From: Tumebacillus sp. BK434
GTDB taxonomy: Bacteria; Bacillota; Bacilli; Tumebacillales; Tumebacillaceae
Length of the DNA: 64,000 nt
Assembly: GCF_004340785.1 (NCBI RefSeq)
Contig: NZ_SLXS01000001.1
Coordinates: forward strand, 558,001 to 622,000
Reading direction: 5' to 3'
Below the pieces are notes generated by a model, which did not search any database, was not told the origin of the DNA, and saw only the letters and a program-made list of their open reading frames with translations. Position numbers and translations under genes: made by a program. Below, piece by piece: positions 51,236-59,056 of this stretch (its first letter is position 1; each line of letters starts with the position of its first letter).

Positions 51236-52750
51236 ATGGCGACACAAAGAGAAGAGAACGGCATCGTCACCTTAACGGAGTCAGGCACGGCACAAGTGCA
51301 GGACTCGCCGCTTTGGAACGATGACCTGCGTCCGACCACGCGTGCTGAGCACAACTGGTCGGGCTGGAGTTTTGCGACCCTGTGGGTCGGGATGTGCATC
51401 TGCATCCCGACTTACACGCTGGCCGCCGGTTTGATTGGATTGGGCATGAGCGTATGGCAATCGATCTTTACTATTTTCCTAGGCAACTTGATCATCATGG
51501 TCCCGATTCTGTTAAATGCGCACGCCGGCACCAAGTTTGGCATTCCGTACCCGGTGTTCGCCCGGCTGTGGTTTGGCTCGAAAGGCGCACATTTCCCGGC
51601 GCTGGCCCGCGCTTTGGTCGGCGCCGGCTGGTTTGGCATCAACGCCTGGATCGGCGGGGCGGCGCTCGACACCCTGTTGGTCGCTTTCTATTCAGACTGG
51701 GGCAATGTGCCGATGCACACCGGGATCGTGTTCATGCTGTTCTGGGTGCTGACGATGGTCATCGCCTACCGCGGTCCGCAAGCGGTGAAGAAGCTGGGGG
51801 CGTTTTCTGCGCCGACCTTGGCGATCCTCGCCGTGGCCCTGTTCATCTGGGCGTATGTGAAAGCGGACGGCTTGGGGCCGATGCTGGCCACCCCGTCCAA
51901 GTTTGCGACGACCGGCGAATTTTTGAACGTGTTTTGGCCGGCGCTGACCGGCGTCATCGCCTTCTGGGCGACGCTGGCGCTGAACATTCCTGATTTCTGC
52001 CGCTACGCCGTTTCGCAAAAATCGCAGGCGAGAGCGCAGCTGCTGACGATGCCGGTGACGATGGCGATCTTCTCCTTCATCGGAGTCGCGGTCACTTCCG
52101 CGACGGTGGTCATCTTCGGAGAAGCGATCTGGGACCCGGTGGCGCTCTTGGCGAAATTCCCGCCGTACGTCGTCCTGATCGGCGCGATCGGCATCGTGCT
52201 GGCGTCGATCACGGTCAACGTCTCGGCCAACCTTGTCGCTCCGGCCCGCGCGATCGAAAACCTCTGGCCGCGCCGCATCACCTTTGGCGTCGGGGCGGTG
52301 ATCACCGGCCTGATCGGGATCGCGATGCAGCCGTGGTTTATCCTTGACAACTTCGGCAATTACATCTTCGGCTGGCTTGGCACTTACGGTGCTCTGCTCG
52401 GCCCGATCGACGGCATCGCGGTCGCCGATTACTGGATGGTGCGCAAGCGCCGCCTCGATCTGGTTGAGTTGTACAAGCCGGGCGGCAAATATTCCTACGC
52501 GGGCGGCTTCAACATGAAGTCGATGTACGCGCTGGTTGCCGGTCTTGTCGCATCGCTGCTCGGGCTGGTCGTTCCGGGCTTGTCCTTCCTCTGGGAGAAC
52601 GCCTGGACGGTCGGGCTGTTCGTCTCGATGTTTGCATACTGGTGGCTGATGCGCACCGATGCCAGCCTGCTGTCGCAGACCGAGTATGAGCACATCACCG
52701 AACTGAAGCAAAACGCGAAAGTGCAGGGCGATGTCAACGTAACCGCATAA
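51236..52750 (+). CDS. NCS1-family nucleobase permease (uracil/allantoin/hydantoin type)
   Basis: 504 residues with about 12 hydrophobic segments. The N-terminal DLRPTTRAEHNWSGWSFATLWVG and the later GIPYPVFARLWFG and GWFGINAWIGG stretches are typical of the NCS1 family (Mhp1-like). It should import the pyrimidine or a related ring using a cation gradient. It is the last gene of the P5-to-permease unit, 24 bases behind the amidohydrolase gene, and a strong terminator follows. Cytosine, allantoin and hydantoin are alternative substrates; uracil is favoured by the neighbouring enzymes. Confidence 0.92.
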   Translation: MATQREENGIVTLTESGTAQVQDSPLWNDDLRPTTRAEHNWSGWSFATLWVGMCICIPTYTLAAGLIGLGMSVWQSIFTIFLGNLIIMVPILLNAHAGTKFGIPYPVFARLWFGSKGAHFPALARALVGAGWFGINAWIGGAALDTLLVAFYSDWGNVPMHTGIVFMLFWVLTMVIAYRGPQAVKKLGAFSAPTLAILAVALFIWAYVKADGLGPMLATPSKFATTGEFLNVFWPALTGVIAFWATLALNIPDFCRYAVSQKSQARAQLLTMPVTMAIFSFIGVAVTSATVVIFGEAIWDPVALLAKFPPYVVLIGAIGIVLASITVNVSANLVAPARAIENLWPRRITFGVGAVITGLIGIAMQPWFILDNFGNYIFGWLGTYGALLGPIDGIAVADYWMVRKRRLDLVELYKPGGKYSYAGGFNMKSMYALVAGLVASLLGLVVPGLSFLWENAWTVGLFVSMFAYWWLMRTDASLLSQTEYEHITELKQNAKVQGDVNVTA

Positions 52751-52752
52751 GA

Positions 52753-52788
52753 CAAAACACCCTCGGGAATGTGCCCGAGGGTGTTTTG
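52753..52788 (+). terminator. Strong intrinsic terminator ending the P5-permease unit
   Basis: A perfect 15-bp stem (52753-52767 with 52774-52788, loop AATGTG); the right arm ends in GTTTTG. It begins two bases after the permease stop codon and may also serve the convergent gene at 52857. Confidence 0.92.
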
Positions 52789-52856
52789 CATGTTGAGGGT
52801 GGAATGACTGCGGGCTCAGGCTACGCTTTCTTGTTTGCCAAGGAAAGCCGAACGCC

Positions 52857-53492
52857 TTAACCGCGTCCGCCGGAGCCGGAGCGATTGCCGGAGCCAGACC
52901 GATTGCGGCGGCGTCTGCCAGAGCCGGAGCGATTGCCGGAGCCAGACCGATTGCGGCGGCGTCTGCTGGAGCCGGAGCGATTGCCGGAGCCAGACCGGTT
53001 ACGCCGTCTGCCGGAGCCGGAGCGATTGCCGGAGCCAGACCGGTTACGCCGTCTGCCGGAACCAGAGCGATTACCGGAACCAGAGCGATTACCGGAGCCA
53101 GAGCGATTGCCGGAACCGGAGCGATTGCCGGAGCCGGAGCGATTGCCGGAACCGGAGCGGTTGCCGGAACCGGAGCGGTTGCCGGAACCGGAGCGATTGC
53201 CGGAACCGGAGCGATTGCCGGAACCGGAGCGGTTGCCGGAACCGGAGCGGTTGCCGGAACCGGAGCGGTTGCCGGAACCGGAGCGGTTGCCGGAACCGGA
53301 GCGGTTGCCGGAACCGGAGCGATTGCCGGAGCCGGAGCGGTTGCCGGAGCCGGAGCGGTTGCCGGAGCCTTCCAGGGAGACGGTCACCAGATCATGATCG
53401 ACCGGGTCATTCCGTAAAAAGTCTTCGGAGCTGTTCATCTCACATGCAAGGTTGACAAGTCCTGCGATCTCCGTTTTGCTCAGTCTTTTCAA
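52857..53492 (-). CDS. GSGNRS-repeat protein, putative CotG-like spore coat protein and CotH substrate
   Basis: 211 residues. A unique N-terminal part (about 1-41, [29 protein letters not shown]) is followed by some twenty tandem copies of GSGNRS, later mixed with RRRNRSGSG variants, to the stop. The start is TTG at 53492, preceded by GGGGTGAT on the minus strand; no ATG is available. The opposite strand is also open through the repeat, but only this frame has a non-repetitive head and a start facing the divergent cotH gene. Serine- and arginine-rich repeat proteins next to CotH (CotG, CotB) are known as targets of the CotH coat kinase, which is why I propose a coat role. The function is inferred from composition and position, not from homology. 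Confidence 0.7.
   Translation of the reverse strand: MKRLSKTEIAGLVNLACEMNSSEDFLRNDPVDHDLVTVSLEGSGNRSGSGNRSGSGNRSGSGNRSGSGNRSGSGNRSGSGNRSGSGNRSGSGNRSGSGNRSGSGNRSGSGNRSGSGNRSGSGNRSGSGNRSGSGNRSGSGNRSGSGRRRNRSGSGNRSGSGRRRNRSGSGNRSGSSRRRRNRSGSGNRSGSGRRRRNRSGSGNRSGSGGRG
52862..53370. repeat. Tandem 18-bp repeat encoding GSGNRS
   Basis: The unit is about GAGCGGTTGCCGGAACCG on the plus strand, with scattered third-position changes (gcgatt/gcggtt, ggagcc/ggaacc) and 30-to-60-bp longer variants at the left end. The array is direct, without spacers, and stays in frame. Such an array should expand and contract between strains. Confidence 0.95.
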
Positions 53493-53606
53493 TATAGATC
53501 ACCCCATCGAGTAAGTTGTTTTACATCGTATGGTCGAAACCCGTCACTTGCTGTAGACGTTTTCACATATCTTGACAAGAAAGGCACTTAGAGAAGGAGG
53601 TTCCAA

Positions 53607-54698
53607 ATGGAAAAAAGCACAGCCCTCCCAGTCTGCTCGCTGTTCATTCACCCCGCTGATCTCCAGGCTCTGCGCAGCGACAGCGAGTCGGACGATCCCG
53701 TTCCCGCACGTTTGAAACTGGGCGGCCGCGCTTATCAGACAGACATCTCCTACCGTGGGGCCTACACCCGCCGCTTCAAGAAAAAATCTTACTGTCTCAC
53801 CTTCCGCTCCCCAAACATCTGCCAAGGTGCCCGCGAATGGCATCTCAACGCTGAATACGCCGACCCCTCGATGATCCGCAACAAATTATCATTCGACTTC
53901 TTCCATCAGCTCGGCCACCTCGCTCCCGACAGTCGCTACATCCAGTTGAAACTAAACGGCGTGAACCAAGGCGTCTACCTGCAGCTCGAATCGGTCGATG
54001 ACCTCTTTTTGAAAAAACGCAGCCTGCCGCCGGGAATTCTCTATTATGCTGTCGACAACGACGCCAACTTTTCCTTGCTCAGCCCGATCGACGAAGACGT
54101 CAAAGCCGCACTCGAAGACGGTTACAAACTGAAAACGGGGGAGAAGGGCGACTTTCGCCACCTGCGCGAGCTCGTCTACACCATCAATACCACGCCGCAA
54201 GCCGATTTTGCCAAAGTGATCGCCACTCGGCTTGAAATCGAACCCTACTTCAACTGGCTGGCCGGTGTGGTTTGCACCCAAAACTTCGATGCGTTCATCC
54301 AAAACTACGCGCTCTACCGCAACGGAGAAACAGGCAAGTTCCTCCTCATCCCGTGGGACTTTGACGGCACCTGGGGGCGCAATCTGCGGGGGAAGCGGCT
54401 GCGCCATGATTTTGTGCCGATCACCGGCTACAACACGCTGACCGCCCGACTGCTCGCCGTCCCGGCATACAGAAGCATGTACCGCGAGCGAATGACCCGT
54501 ATTTTGGAGACCGACTTCACGCCCGAGACGCTTGAACCGACCGTGCAGAAGCTCCTGCAGACCATCCGTCCCGCCATCGCCGCCGATCCTTATCTACAAG
54601 GGCGCCTCGAGCGCTTTGACGCCGAATATGACGTCATCCTGGCGTACATTCGCAACCGCAACGCCTTCTTGCGCGAACAGCTGCCCACGCTTTCCTAA
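53607..54698 (+). CDS. cotH: CotH-family spore coat protein kinase
   Basis: 363 residues, within the usual CotH size. Recognisable stretches are ISYRGAYTRRFKKKSYCLTF, the kinase-like LNAEYADPSMIRNKLSFDFF, the VNQGVYLQLESVDD region and the metal-binding LIPWDFDGTWGRN. CotH proteins are atypical kinases that phosphorylate serines in repetitive coat proteins such as CotB and CotG during sporulation. ATG 53607 follows AAGGAGG at 53594-53600. It is divergent to the GSGNRS-repeat gene with a 114-base gap, as cotG and cotH are in B. subtilis. There is no signal peptide, as expected for a mother-cell protein. A CATATCTTG at 53566-53574 resembles a sigma-K -10 box but lacks a well-spaced -35. Confidence 0.9.
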   Translation: MEKSTALPVCSLFIHPADLQALRSDSESDDPVPARLKLGGRAYQTDISYRGAYTRRFKKKSYCLTFRSPNICQGAREWHLNAEYADPSMIRNKLSFDFFHQLGHLAPDSRYIQLKLNGVNQGVYLQLESVDDLFLKKRSLPPGILYYAVDNDANFSLLSPIDEDVKAALEDGYKLKTGEKGDFRHLRELVYTINTTPQADFAKVIATRLEIEPYFNWLAGVVCTQNFDAFIQNYALYRNGETGKFLLIPWDFDGTWGRNLRGKRLRHDFVPITGYNTLTARLLAVPAYRSMYRERMTRILETDFTPETLEPTVQKLLQTIRPAIAADPYLQGRLERFDAEYDVILAYIRNRNAFLREQLPTLS

Positions 54699-54705
54699 AA
54701 CATGC

Positions 54706-54743
54706 AACAGCCGGATCGCTTGATGATCAGGCTGTTTTCTTAT
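54706..54743 (+). terminator. Intrinsic terminator after cotH
   Basis: AACAGCC (54706-54712) pairs with GGCTGTT (54730-54736), an inner GATC/GATC pair extends the hairpin, and TTTTCTTATTT follows. The remaining 160 bases to the next gene hold no gene that I can see. Confidence 0.65.
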
Positions 54744-54907
54744 TTCTCGACATTTCCTGTCGGATCAAACGTTGGTCTAGTACATGCTCTCCTGCTCAAC
54801 CGTACGATAATGTACAACTCAAGCTGCTGGACAAACATCCTCTCGTGATCGATGTCCGGTGTGTACAAGCGCGGACAAGCAGCTTGGAAAAGGAGTGGTA
54901 GAATGCA

Positions 54908-56233
54908 ATGCCCACGTCTATGATCATATTGACCGGTTGCACGTTCGCCGTGATGACGCTGCTGATGTTTTGGCGGCCGCATCAGGTGAACGAAGCGGTC
55001 CCTGCCGTCGCAGGGGCGGCGCTCATGCTCTTGATCGGATCGGTGCCGCTGTCCGATCTGGGGCAGATCCTGCAGACGGTGAGCGGGGCGGCCGTAACGA
55101 TCATCGCCACCATCGTCATGGCCAACGTACTGGAAAGCCTCGCCTTTTTTTCCTGGATCGCCGACCGTCTGGCGGTACGGGCCCGCGGCTCCGGTCTGCG
55201 GCTGTTTTGGTACACCAATCTGCTCTGTTTCATGATGACCCTGTTTTTTAACAACGACGGCAGCATCCTGATCACAACGCCGATCCTGCTGATCCTGCTG
55301 AAACAGCTCGGCCTGAAAACGCATCAGCAGATCCCGTACCTGATCAGCGGAGCCTTGGTCGCCACCGCCTCCAGTGCGCCGATCGGCGTCAGCAACATCG
55401 TCAACCTGATTGCGCTGAAAGTGGTGGGGATGGATCTGTACATGCAGACGGCGATGATGTTCGTCCCCGCCACGCTCGGGCTGCTGCTGATGGTGCTGCT
55501 GCTGCTTGCCGTCTTTCATCACGACATCCCGAAACAGCTGCGTCCGCTTCCTCCGCACATCGCCATGCGCCTGACAGCTCCCAAACAAAAAGAAACGAGC
55601 CGCTATATGGTAAAAATCTTTCTCTTTGTCATGCTCGTGCGTGCCAGTTTGTTTGCCGGCTCCTATTTTGGCATCCCTGTCGAAGTGATGGCGGCGGCCG
55701 GGGCCATCCTCTTGCTGATCTGGCGCTGGATCTATGTGAAAATACCGCCGCGCGATCTCTGGCACAAGACGCCATGGCACATCTTCGCTTTCGCTTTTGG
55801 GATGTATGTGCAGATCTACGCGCTGCATAACATCGGCCTGACGCAGCTGATCATCGATCACTTGCAGCCGCTGATGCTGGACAACCGTCTCGATGCTGTG
55901 CTGATCATGGGCGGGCTGACGACGGCGATGTCCAGCCTGTTTAACAACCATCCGGCGCTGATGATCGGCACGCTCGCACTGACCGGGATGAGCCTCGACG
56001 CGCTGACGATGCAGCTTGCGTACATGGCCGGTGTCATCGGCAGCGATGTTGGTTCGCTGCTCGTGCCGATCGGTACGCTGGCGACGCTGATCTGGATGCA
56101 TCTGCTGCGCCGGTCACAAGTCAAATTTTCTTGGTGGAGCTATCTTCGCGTCACCATGCTCGTCATACCGCCCACTCTGATTTTCACATTGGTTTGCCTA
56201 CAGGTCTGGGTCGAGTGGTTGTTTGTCAAGTAA
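54908..56233 (+). CDS. ArsB/NhaD-type (ion transporter superfamily) membrane transporter
   Basis: 441 residues, about 11 hydrophobic segments. Two paired half-helix motifs mark the superfamily: FFNNDGSILITTPI near 115 and FNNHPALMIG near 345, together with SSAPIGVSNIVNL near 158. Members export arsenite or exchange Na+ and H+; which applies here is not visible, and there is no arsR, arsC or other arsenic gene nearby. ATG 54908 follows AAAAGGAGTGG. The CotB-like gene starts 18 bases after the stop, so the two may be co-transcribed, which would be an odd pairing of a transporter with a coat gene. Confidence 0.85.
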   Translation: MPTSMIILTGCTFAVMTLLMFWRPHQVNEAVPAVAGAALMLLIGSVPLSDLGQILQTVSGAAVTIIATIVMANVLESLAFFSWIADRLAVRARGSGLRLFWYTNLLCFMMTLFFNNDGSILITTPILLILLKQLGLKTHQQIPYLISGALVATASSAPIGVSNIVNLIALKVVGMDLYMQTAMMFVPATLGLLLMVLLLLAVFHHDIPKQLRPLPPHIAMRLTAPKQKETSRYMVKIFLFVMLVRASLFAGSYFGIPVEVMAAAGAILLLIWRWIYVKIPPRDLWHKTPWHIFAFAFGMYVQIYALHNIGLTQLIIDHLQPLMLDNRLDAVLIMGGLTTAMSSLFNNHPALMIGTLALTGMSLDALTMQLAYMAGVIGSDVGSLLVPIGTLATLIWMHLLRRSQVKFSWWSYLRVTMLVIPPTLIFTLVCLQVWVEWLFVK

Positions 56234-56251
56234 AAAGGAGGTTGTGGACAA

Positions 56252-56920
56252 TTGAACAGATTTCGAGCCTATCTGGGAAGCCAGGTGCAAGTGGAAATTT
56301 CGGGTGGAAAGCGGCTGTCGGGAACTTTGGCTGAAGTTGGAGGTGACTTGCTGGTCCTGCTGATCGGGGACCGCTATACCTACATCCCGTTTGTGCACGT
56401 CCAAAAGCTGAAAGCATGTCTGACCTGCGGCGAAGCGTACGCCTCGACCGAGCTGGCCCGACCGGTGCACGTCGAGGCGGCCAGCCTGTCGTATCGCAAT
56501 CTGCTCATGCATGTGCGCGGGCAATTCGTGGAGATCTACGTGTCGGGGAAGGAAAACGTGCACGGGTATCTGACCAGCGTGATGAACAATTATTTTGTGT
56601 TTTATTCGCCGGTCTACAAGACGATCTATATCTCGCTGGAGCATCTGAAATGGCTGATCCCATATCCGCCGAACCTCACGCCCTATTCCTTGGCCCAGAG
56701 CTTGCTGCCGGTCAATCCGAATCCGCTGCCGCTGGCCCGCTCGTTTGATGAGCAGTGTAAAAAGCTGGTCGGGCAGCTCGTCGTCTTTGATTTTGGCGAC
56801 AAAGAAGACAAGATCGGGCTGCTCAAACAGGTGGAGCATAGCCGCATCGAGCTGATCAATGCGGGCGGGGAGTCTTGTCATTTGAATCTGCAGCATTTAA
56901 AAGCGGTGCATCTGCCGTAA
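56252..56920 (+). CDS. CotB-like protein built of Sm-like repeats
   Basis: 222 residues; TTG start at 56252 after AAAAAGGAGG. The protein contains three Sm-like beta repeats of about 55 residues, each opening with a line such as GSQVQVEISGGKRLSGTL, RGQFVEIYVSGKENVHGYL or VGQLVVFDFGDKEDKIGLL and closing with an HVQKLK, EHLKWL or QHLKAV stretch. This is the fold pattern of the N-terminal half of CotB. It lacks the charged, serine-rich tail of CotB, so it would be a structural coat protein and not a CotH substrate. It is close to two more CotB-like genes on the other strand, which supports a coat role. Confidence 0.7.
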   Translation: MNRFRAYLGSQVQVEISGGKRLSGTLAEVGGDLLVLLIGDRYTYIPFVHVQKLKACLTCGEAYASTELARPVHVEAASLSYRNLLMHVRGQFVEIYVSGKENVHGYLTSVMNNYFVFYSPVYKTIYISLEHLKWLIPYPPNLTPYSLAQSLLPVNPNPLPLARSFDEQCKKLVGQLVVFDFGDKEDKIGLLKQVEHSRIELINAGGESCHLNLQHLKAVHLP

Positions 56921-56923
56921 TGC

Positions 56924-56957
56924 AAAAACAGGCCTTGTAGGGAAGAGGCCTGTTTTT
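56924..56957 (+). terminator. Intrinsic terminator after the 56252 gene
   Basis: A perfect 12-bp stem (56924-56935 with 56946-56957) with A and T ends; it begins four bases after the stop codon. Confidence 0.9.
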
Positions 56958-57008
56958 GTTATGGGTAGCGACGGCGGTAGACCTATTCGCTGGCGGGACA
57001 AAGAAAGA

Positions 57009-57034
57009 CACGGCCTGCGAAGTAGCAGGCCGTG
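57009..57034 (-). terminator. Intrinsic terminator of the minus-strand CotB-like genes
   Basis: A 10-bp perfect stem (57009-57018 with 57025-57034, loop GAAGTA); on the minus strand it is followed by TCTTTCTTT. It lies 11 bases beyond the stop codon at 57046. Confidence 0.85.
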
Positions 57035-57045
57035 CAGACAGATCG

Positions 57046-58269
57046 TTAGGTAAAACGCTTGTTTTTCATGGAGGCGATGGTGAGGGAGATGCTGGAGAGG
57101 AAGAGAGAACTCAGCAGTTTTTGCATTTCCTCCCGATGACAGGTGGAGTTGGGTCTGGATAAGCGGTTCAGGTTGGCTTGTTGAAGGGCTTGCAGCGTCT
57201 GCCGATACTCCTCCTCCGGAGACAGGCTGGAAGCAGTGCCGGTGAGCTGAGCATCGGAGACAGAGTCCGAGACATGCACGGAAGCATCTGCAGATTCAAC
57301 AGCTTCAGGCGCATGATCGGAAGCTGTAGTGTCGGTCAGATCGTCAGACACCTTGTCAGACACCTCGTCGGACACCTCGTCAGACACCTCGTCAGACACC
57401 TCGTCAGACACCTCGTCAGACACCTCGTCAGACACCTCGTCAGACACCTCGTCAGACACCTCGTCGGACACCTCGTCAGACAATTCGTCAGACAATTCGT
57501 CAGACGCCTCGTCAGACTTATCGTCGGAGCCGTCGTCGGAGCCATCGTCGGAGTCGTCGTCGGAGTCATCGTCGGAGTCGTCGTCGGAGTCGTCGTCGGA
57601 GTCGGAGTCGTCGTTGGAGTCATCGGCGGAGTCATCGTCGGAGTCATCGTCAGACGCTTCGTCAGACTCACCAACAGAGGCATCTTCAGAAGTAGCCGAC
57701 CGTTGCTCCCCGGACTGCGTTTCGGAGCTTGCTGCAGCTGTACTTGCGGCGCCTTCTGCACTTGCTTCGGCGGTGGCCGCGGCAGTTGCGTTGTTTCCGG
57801 ATTTGCCGCCGGCAGCTGCTGACGAGTCCGCATTTTGGGCAGATGCCTCGCCGCTCTGCTGCATCCGAACGACTGGAGAGATGTTCAGGATCTGCTCAAT
57901 CTGGTAATAAATCATCTCTTTCACCGTCTTCGCGATCTGAACATGCTCATCGGTCACCGCAAAGACAACACCGGTAACGGCACCTTCGCCGTTCTCCACT
58001 TTGACCATCTTCGTGTAATAGGAAGCCATCAACTCGCGGTACGTAGCAGGAAGAGGCTCTTCCAAGACGGGGAGTTTCACCCCATGCACCGAAATGTCGG
58101 TGGACATCGATTTGATGTGGGCGAGGGGATAGTGCACCAGTTGCCCTTGTGTGGTGAATAGCGTGGCGTAATCCGACTGCACGCTCACCAGCAGCCCCAA
58201 TACCGCCGTATCACCTGTTTGGTCAATCCGTACCGAATGACCGACCCATTGTCCCAACAGGGTACGCAC
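57046..58269 (-). CDS. CotB-like coat protein with a long Asp/Ser-rich repeat region
   Basis: 407 residues. The N-terminal part (1 to about 135) holds Sm-like segments (VGHSVRIDQTGDTAVLGLLV with YPLAHIKSM; MVKVENGEGAVTGVVF with YYQIEQILNI), as in CotB. An Ala/Ser-rich linker follows. Residues about 200-310 then consist of DDDS units and about ten SDEV units. The C-terminus (about 345-407) returns to ordinary sequence (LSPEEEYRQTLQALQQANLNRL) and ends in a basic stretch. The start is GTG at 58269, 15 bases behind the stop of the upstream CotB-like gene, so the two form an operon. The serine-rich repeats are plausible CotH targets but are acidic, whereas the B. subtilis CotB tail is basic. Confidence 0.75.
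   Translation of the reverse strand: MRTLLGQWVGHSVRIDQTGDTAVLGLLVSVQSDYATLFTTQGQLVHYPLAHIKSMSTDISVHGVKLPVLEEPLPATYRELMASYYTKMVKVENGEGAVTGVVFAVTDEHVQIAKTVKEMIYYQIEQILNISPVVRMQQSGEASAQNADSSAAAGGKSGNNATAAATAEASAEGAASTAAASSETQSGEQRSATSEDASVGESDEASDDDSDDDSADDSNDDSDSDDDSDDDSDDDSDDDSDDGSDDGSDDKSDEASDELSDELSDEVSDEVSDEVSDEVSDEVSDEVSDEVSDEVSDEVSDEVSDKVSDDLTDTTASDHAPEAVESADASVHVSDSVSDAQLTGTASSLSPEEEYRQTLQALQQANLNRLSRPNSTCHREEMQKLLSSLFLSSISLTIASMKNKRFT
57345..57670. repeat. Low-complexity tandem repeats encoding SDEV and DDDS units
   Basis: A 12-bp unit (about CAGACACCTCGT on the plus strand) repeats some ten times at 57345-57490. It is followed by a looser array based on TCGTCGGAG to about 57670. Both arrays are in frame within the 57046-58269 gene. 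Confidence 0.92.
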
Positions 58270-58284
58270 AGTTCATCGCCTCGC

Positions 58285-58800
58285 TCATTTTTTATCTCCC
58301 GACTTGTTCTCTTTCTTCTGTTCTTGTTTCTCTTGCTTCTGTTCTTGCTTCTCTTGCTTCGGAGCGTTGATGATCCACGTGATCGATTTGATGTGATAGA
58401 TCGGGTAGTGGACATAGTCTTCCATCTTGTGCACGATCGTCACGGCGCCTTCGCGCTGCAACAGCACCACACCGTCTAAAGCATTCGGCCCGCCTTGGTT
58501 GATCTGGACGTATTTGTGCTCCAGCAAGCCAATCAGAGTCGCGAAATCATCCGATTCCAACACGACGGGCGGCGTAACGGCAACTTCGGGCTGCACAGAG
58601 TTCTCTGCCCGTTGCTCGACGACGATCGGCTCGGAGATCGTCTTGACATGCGGAGTATGGACATAGGCCACGCCTTTCTCCGTTTCGACCATGATGAAAT
58701 CGGACTTGATGCCCAGCAGTTTGCCTTTGATCTTGTCAGGACCGCCGCGTTCCACTTGAATCCATTTGCCAACTGAATCGTTCAAGAAACTGAAATCCAT
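58285..58800 (-). CDS. cotB: Spore coat protein CotB-like
   Basis: 171 residues with two Sm-like repeats of the CotB type: KWIQVERGGPDKIKGKLLGI ending in HTPHVKTIS, and KYVQINQGGPNALDGVVLL ending in YPIYHIKSI. The xxRGGPxxxxG pattern is what CotB of B. subtilis shows. A lysine/glutamine-rich tail (KQEKQEQKQ and similar) takes the place of the long serine tail. Coat proteins of this kind are made in the mother cell late in sporulation. ATG 58800 follows AGGAGGG on the minus strand; a sigma-K-like promoter lies upstream. It is the first gene of a two-gene unit with 57046-58269. Confidence 0.85.
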   Translation of the reverse strand: MDFSFLNDSVGKWIQVERGGPDKIKGKLLGIKSDFIMVETEKGVAYVHTPHVKTISEPIVVEQRAENSVQPEVAVTPPVVLESDDFATLIGLLEHKYVQINQGGPNALDGVVLLQREGAVTIVHKMEDYVHYPIYHIKSITWIINAPKQEKQEQKQEKQEQKKENKSGDKK

Positions 58801-58873
58801 GCATGTACCCTCCTGCTCATGATGTCTTTCCCGTACGATTGACCAAGGTTAACAGATGTCTTGCTGATACCTA

Positions 58874-58900
58874 CACCATATGTTGCAGGGAAGGACAGGT
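58874..58900 (-). promoter_or_regulatory. Possible sigma-K (late sporulation) promoter of the CotB-like operon
   Basis: On the minus strand, AC (58899-58900), a 16-base spacer and CATATGGTG (58874-58882), against the remembered consensus AC-N16-CATANNNTA; only the last base differs. It lies about 65 bases before the start codon, and the expected timing fits a coat gene. Confidence 0.45.
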
Positions 58901-59056
58901 GTTAGGGTATCGTCCATCTTGTCGAAAAATGGAGCGATACCCAATAGAAGTAATCGTCCCTTTACAGAATAGGGAAATTATTGATAATATAGAAGTTGTT
59001 AAATCTAATAAAATTATTTTTGTTGCGCATGACACGTTCAGGGATGAGGTGTAGAG

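Noticed and set aside
52862-53370. Possible CRISPR array
   Set aside because: The repeats are contiguous 18-bp units without unique spacers, stay in frame and encode GSGNRS; no cas genes are near.
52885-53397. Plus-strand frame of PEPERL repeats through the same array
   Set aside because: It has no non-repetitive head or tail and no ribosome binding site, and it lies directly after the permease terminator. The minus-strand frame has a unique N-terminus and faces cotH.
53493-53606. Paired sigma-K promoters in the cotH/repeat-gene gap
   Set aside because: CATANNNTG boxes occur on both strands (53566-53574 plus, 53524-53532 minus), but neither has an AC at the expected 16-17 base distance, so I did not list them as features.
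57345-57670. Possible CRISPR or regulatory repeat array
   Set aside because: 12-bp and 9-bp coding repeats in frame within a CotB-like gene; no spacers.
58803-59054. An 83-codon frame (or a 41-codon version from 58928) ending just before the 59057 gene
   Set aside because: It overlaps the putative sigma-K promoter and start region of the divergent CotB-like gene, has no ribosome binding site and is AT-rich with mixed composition. The tight spacing to the next gene is the only point in its favour.
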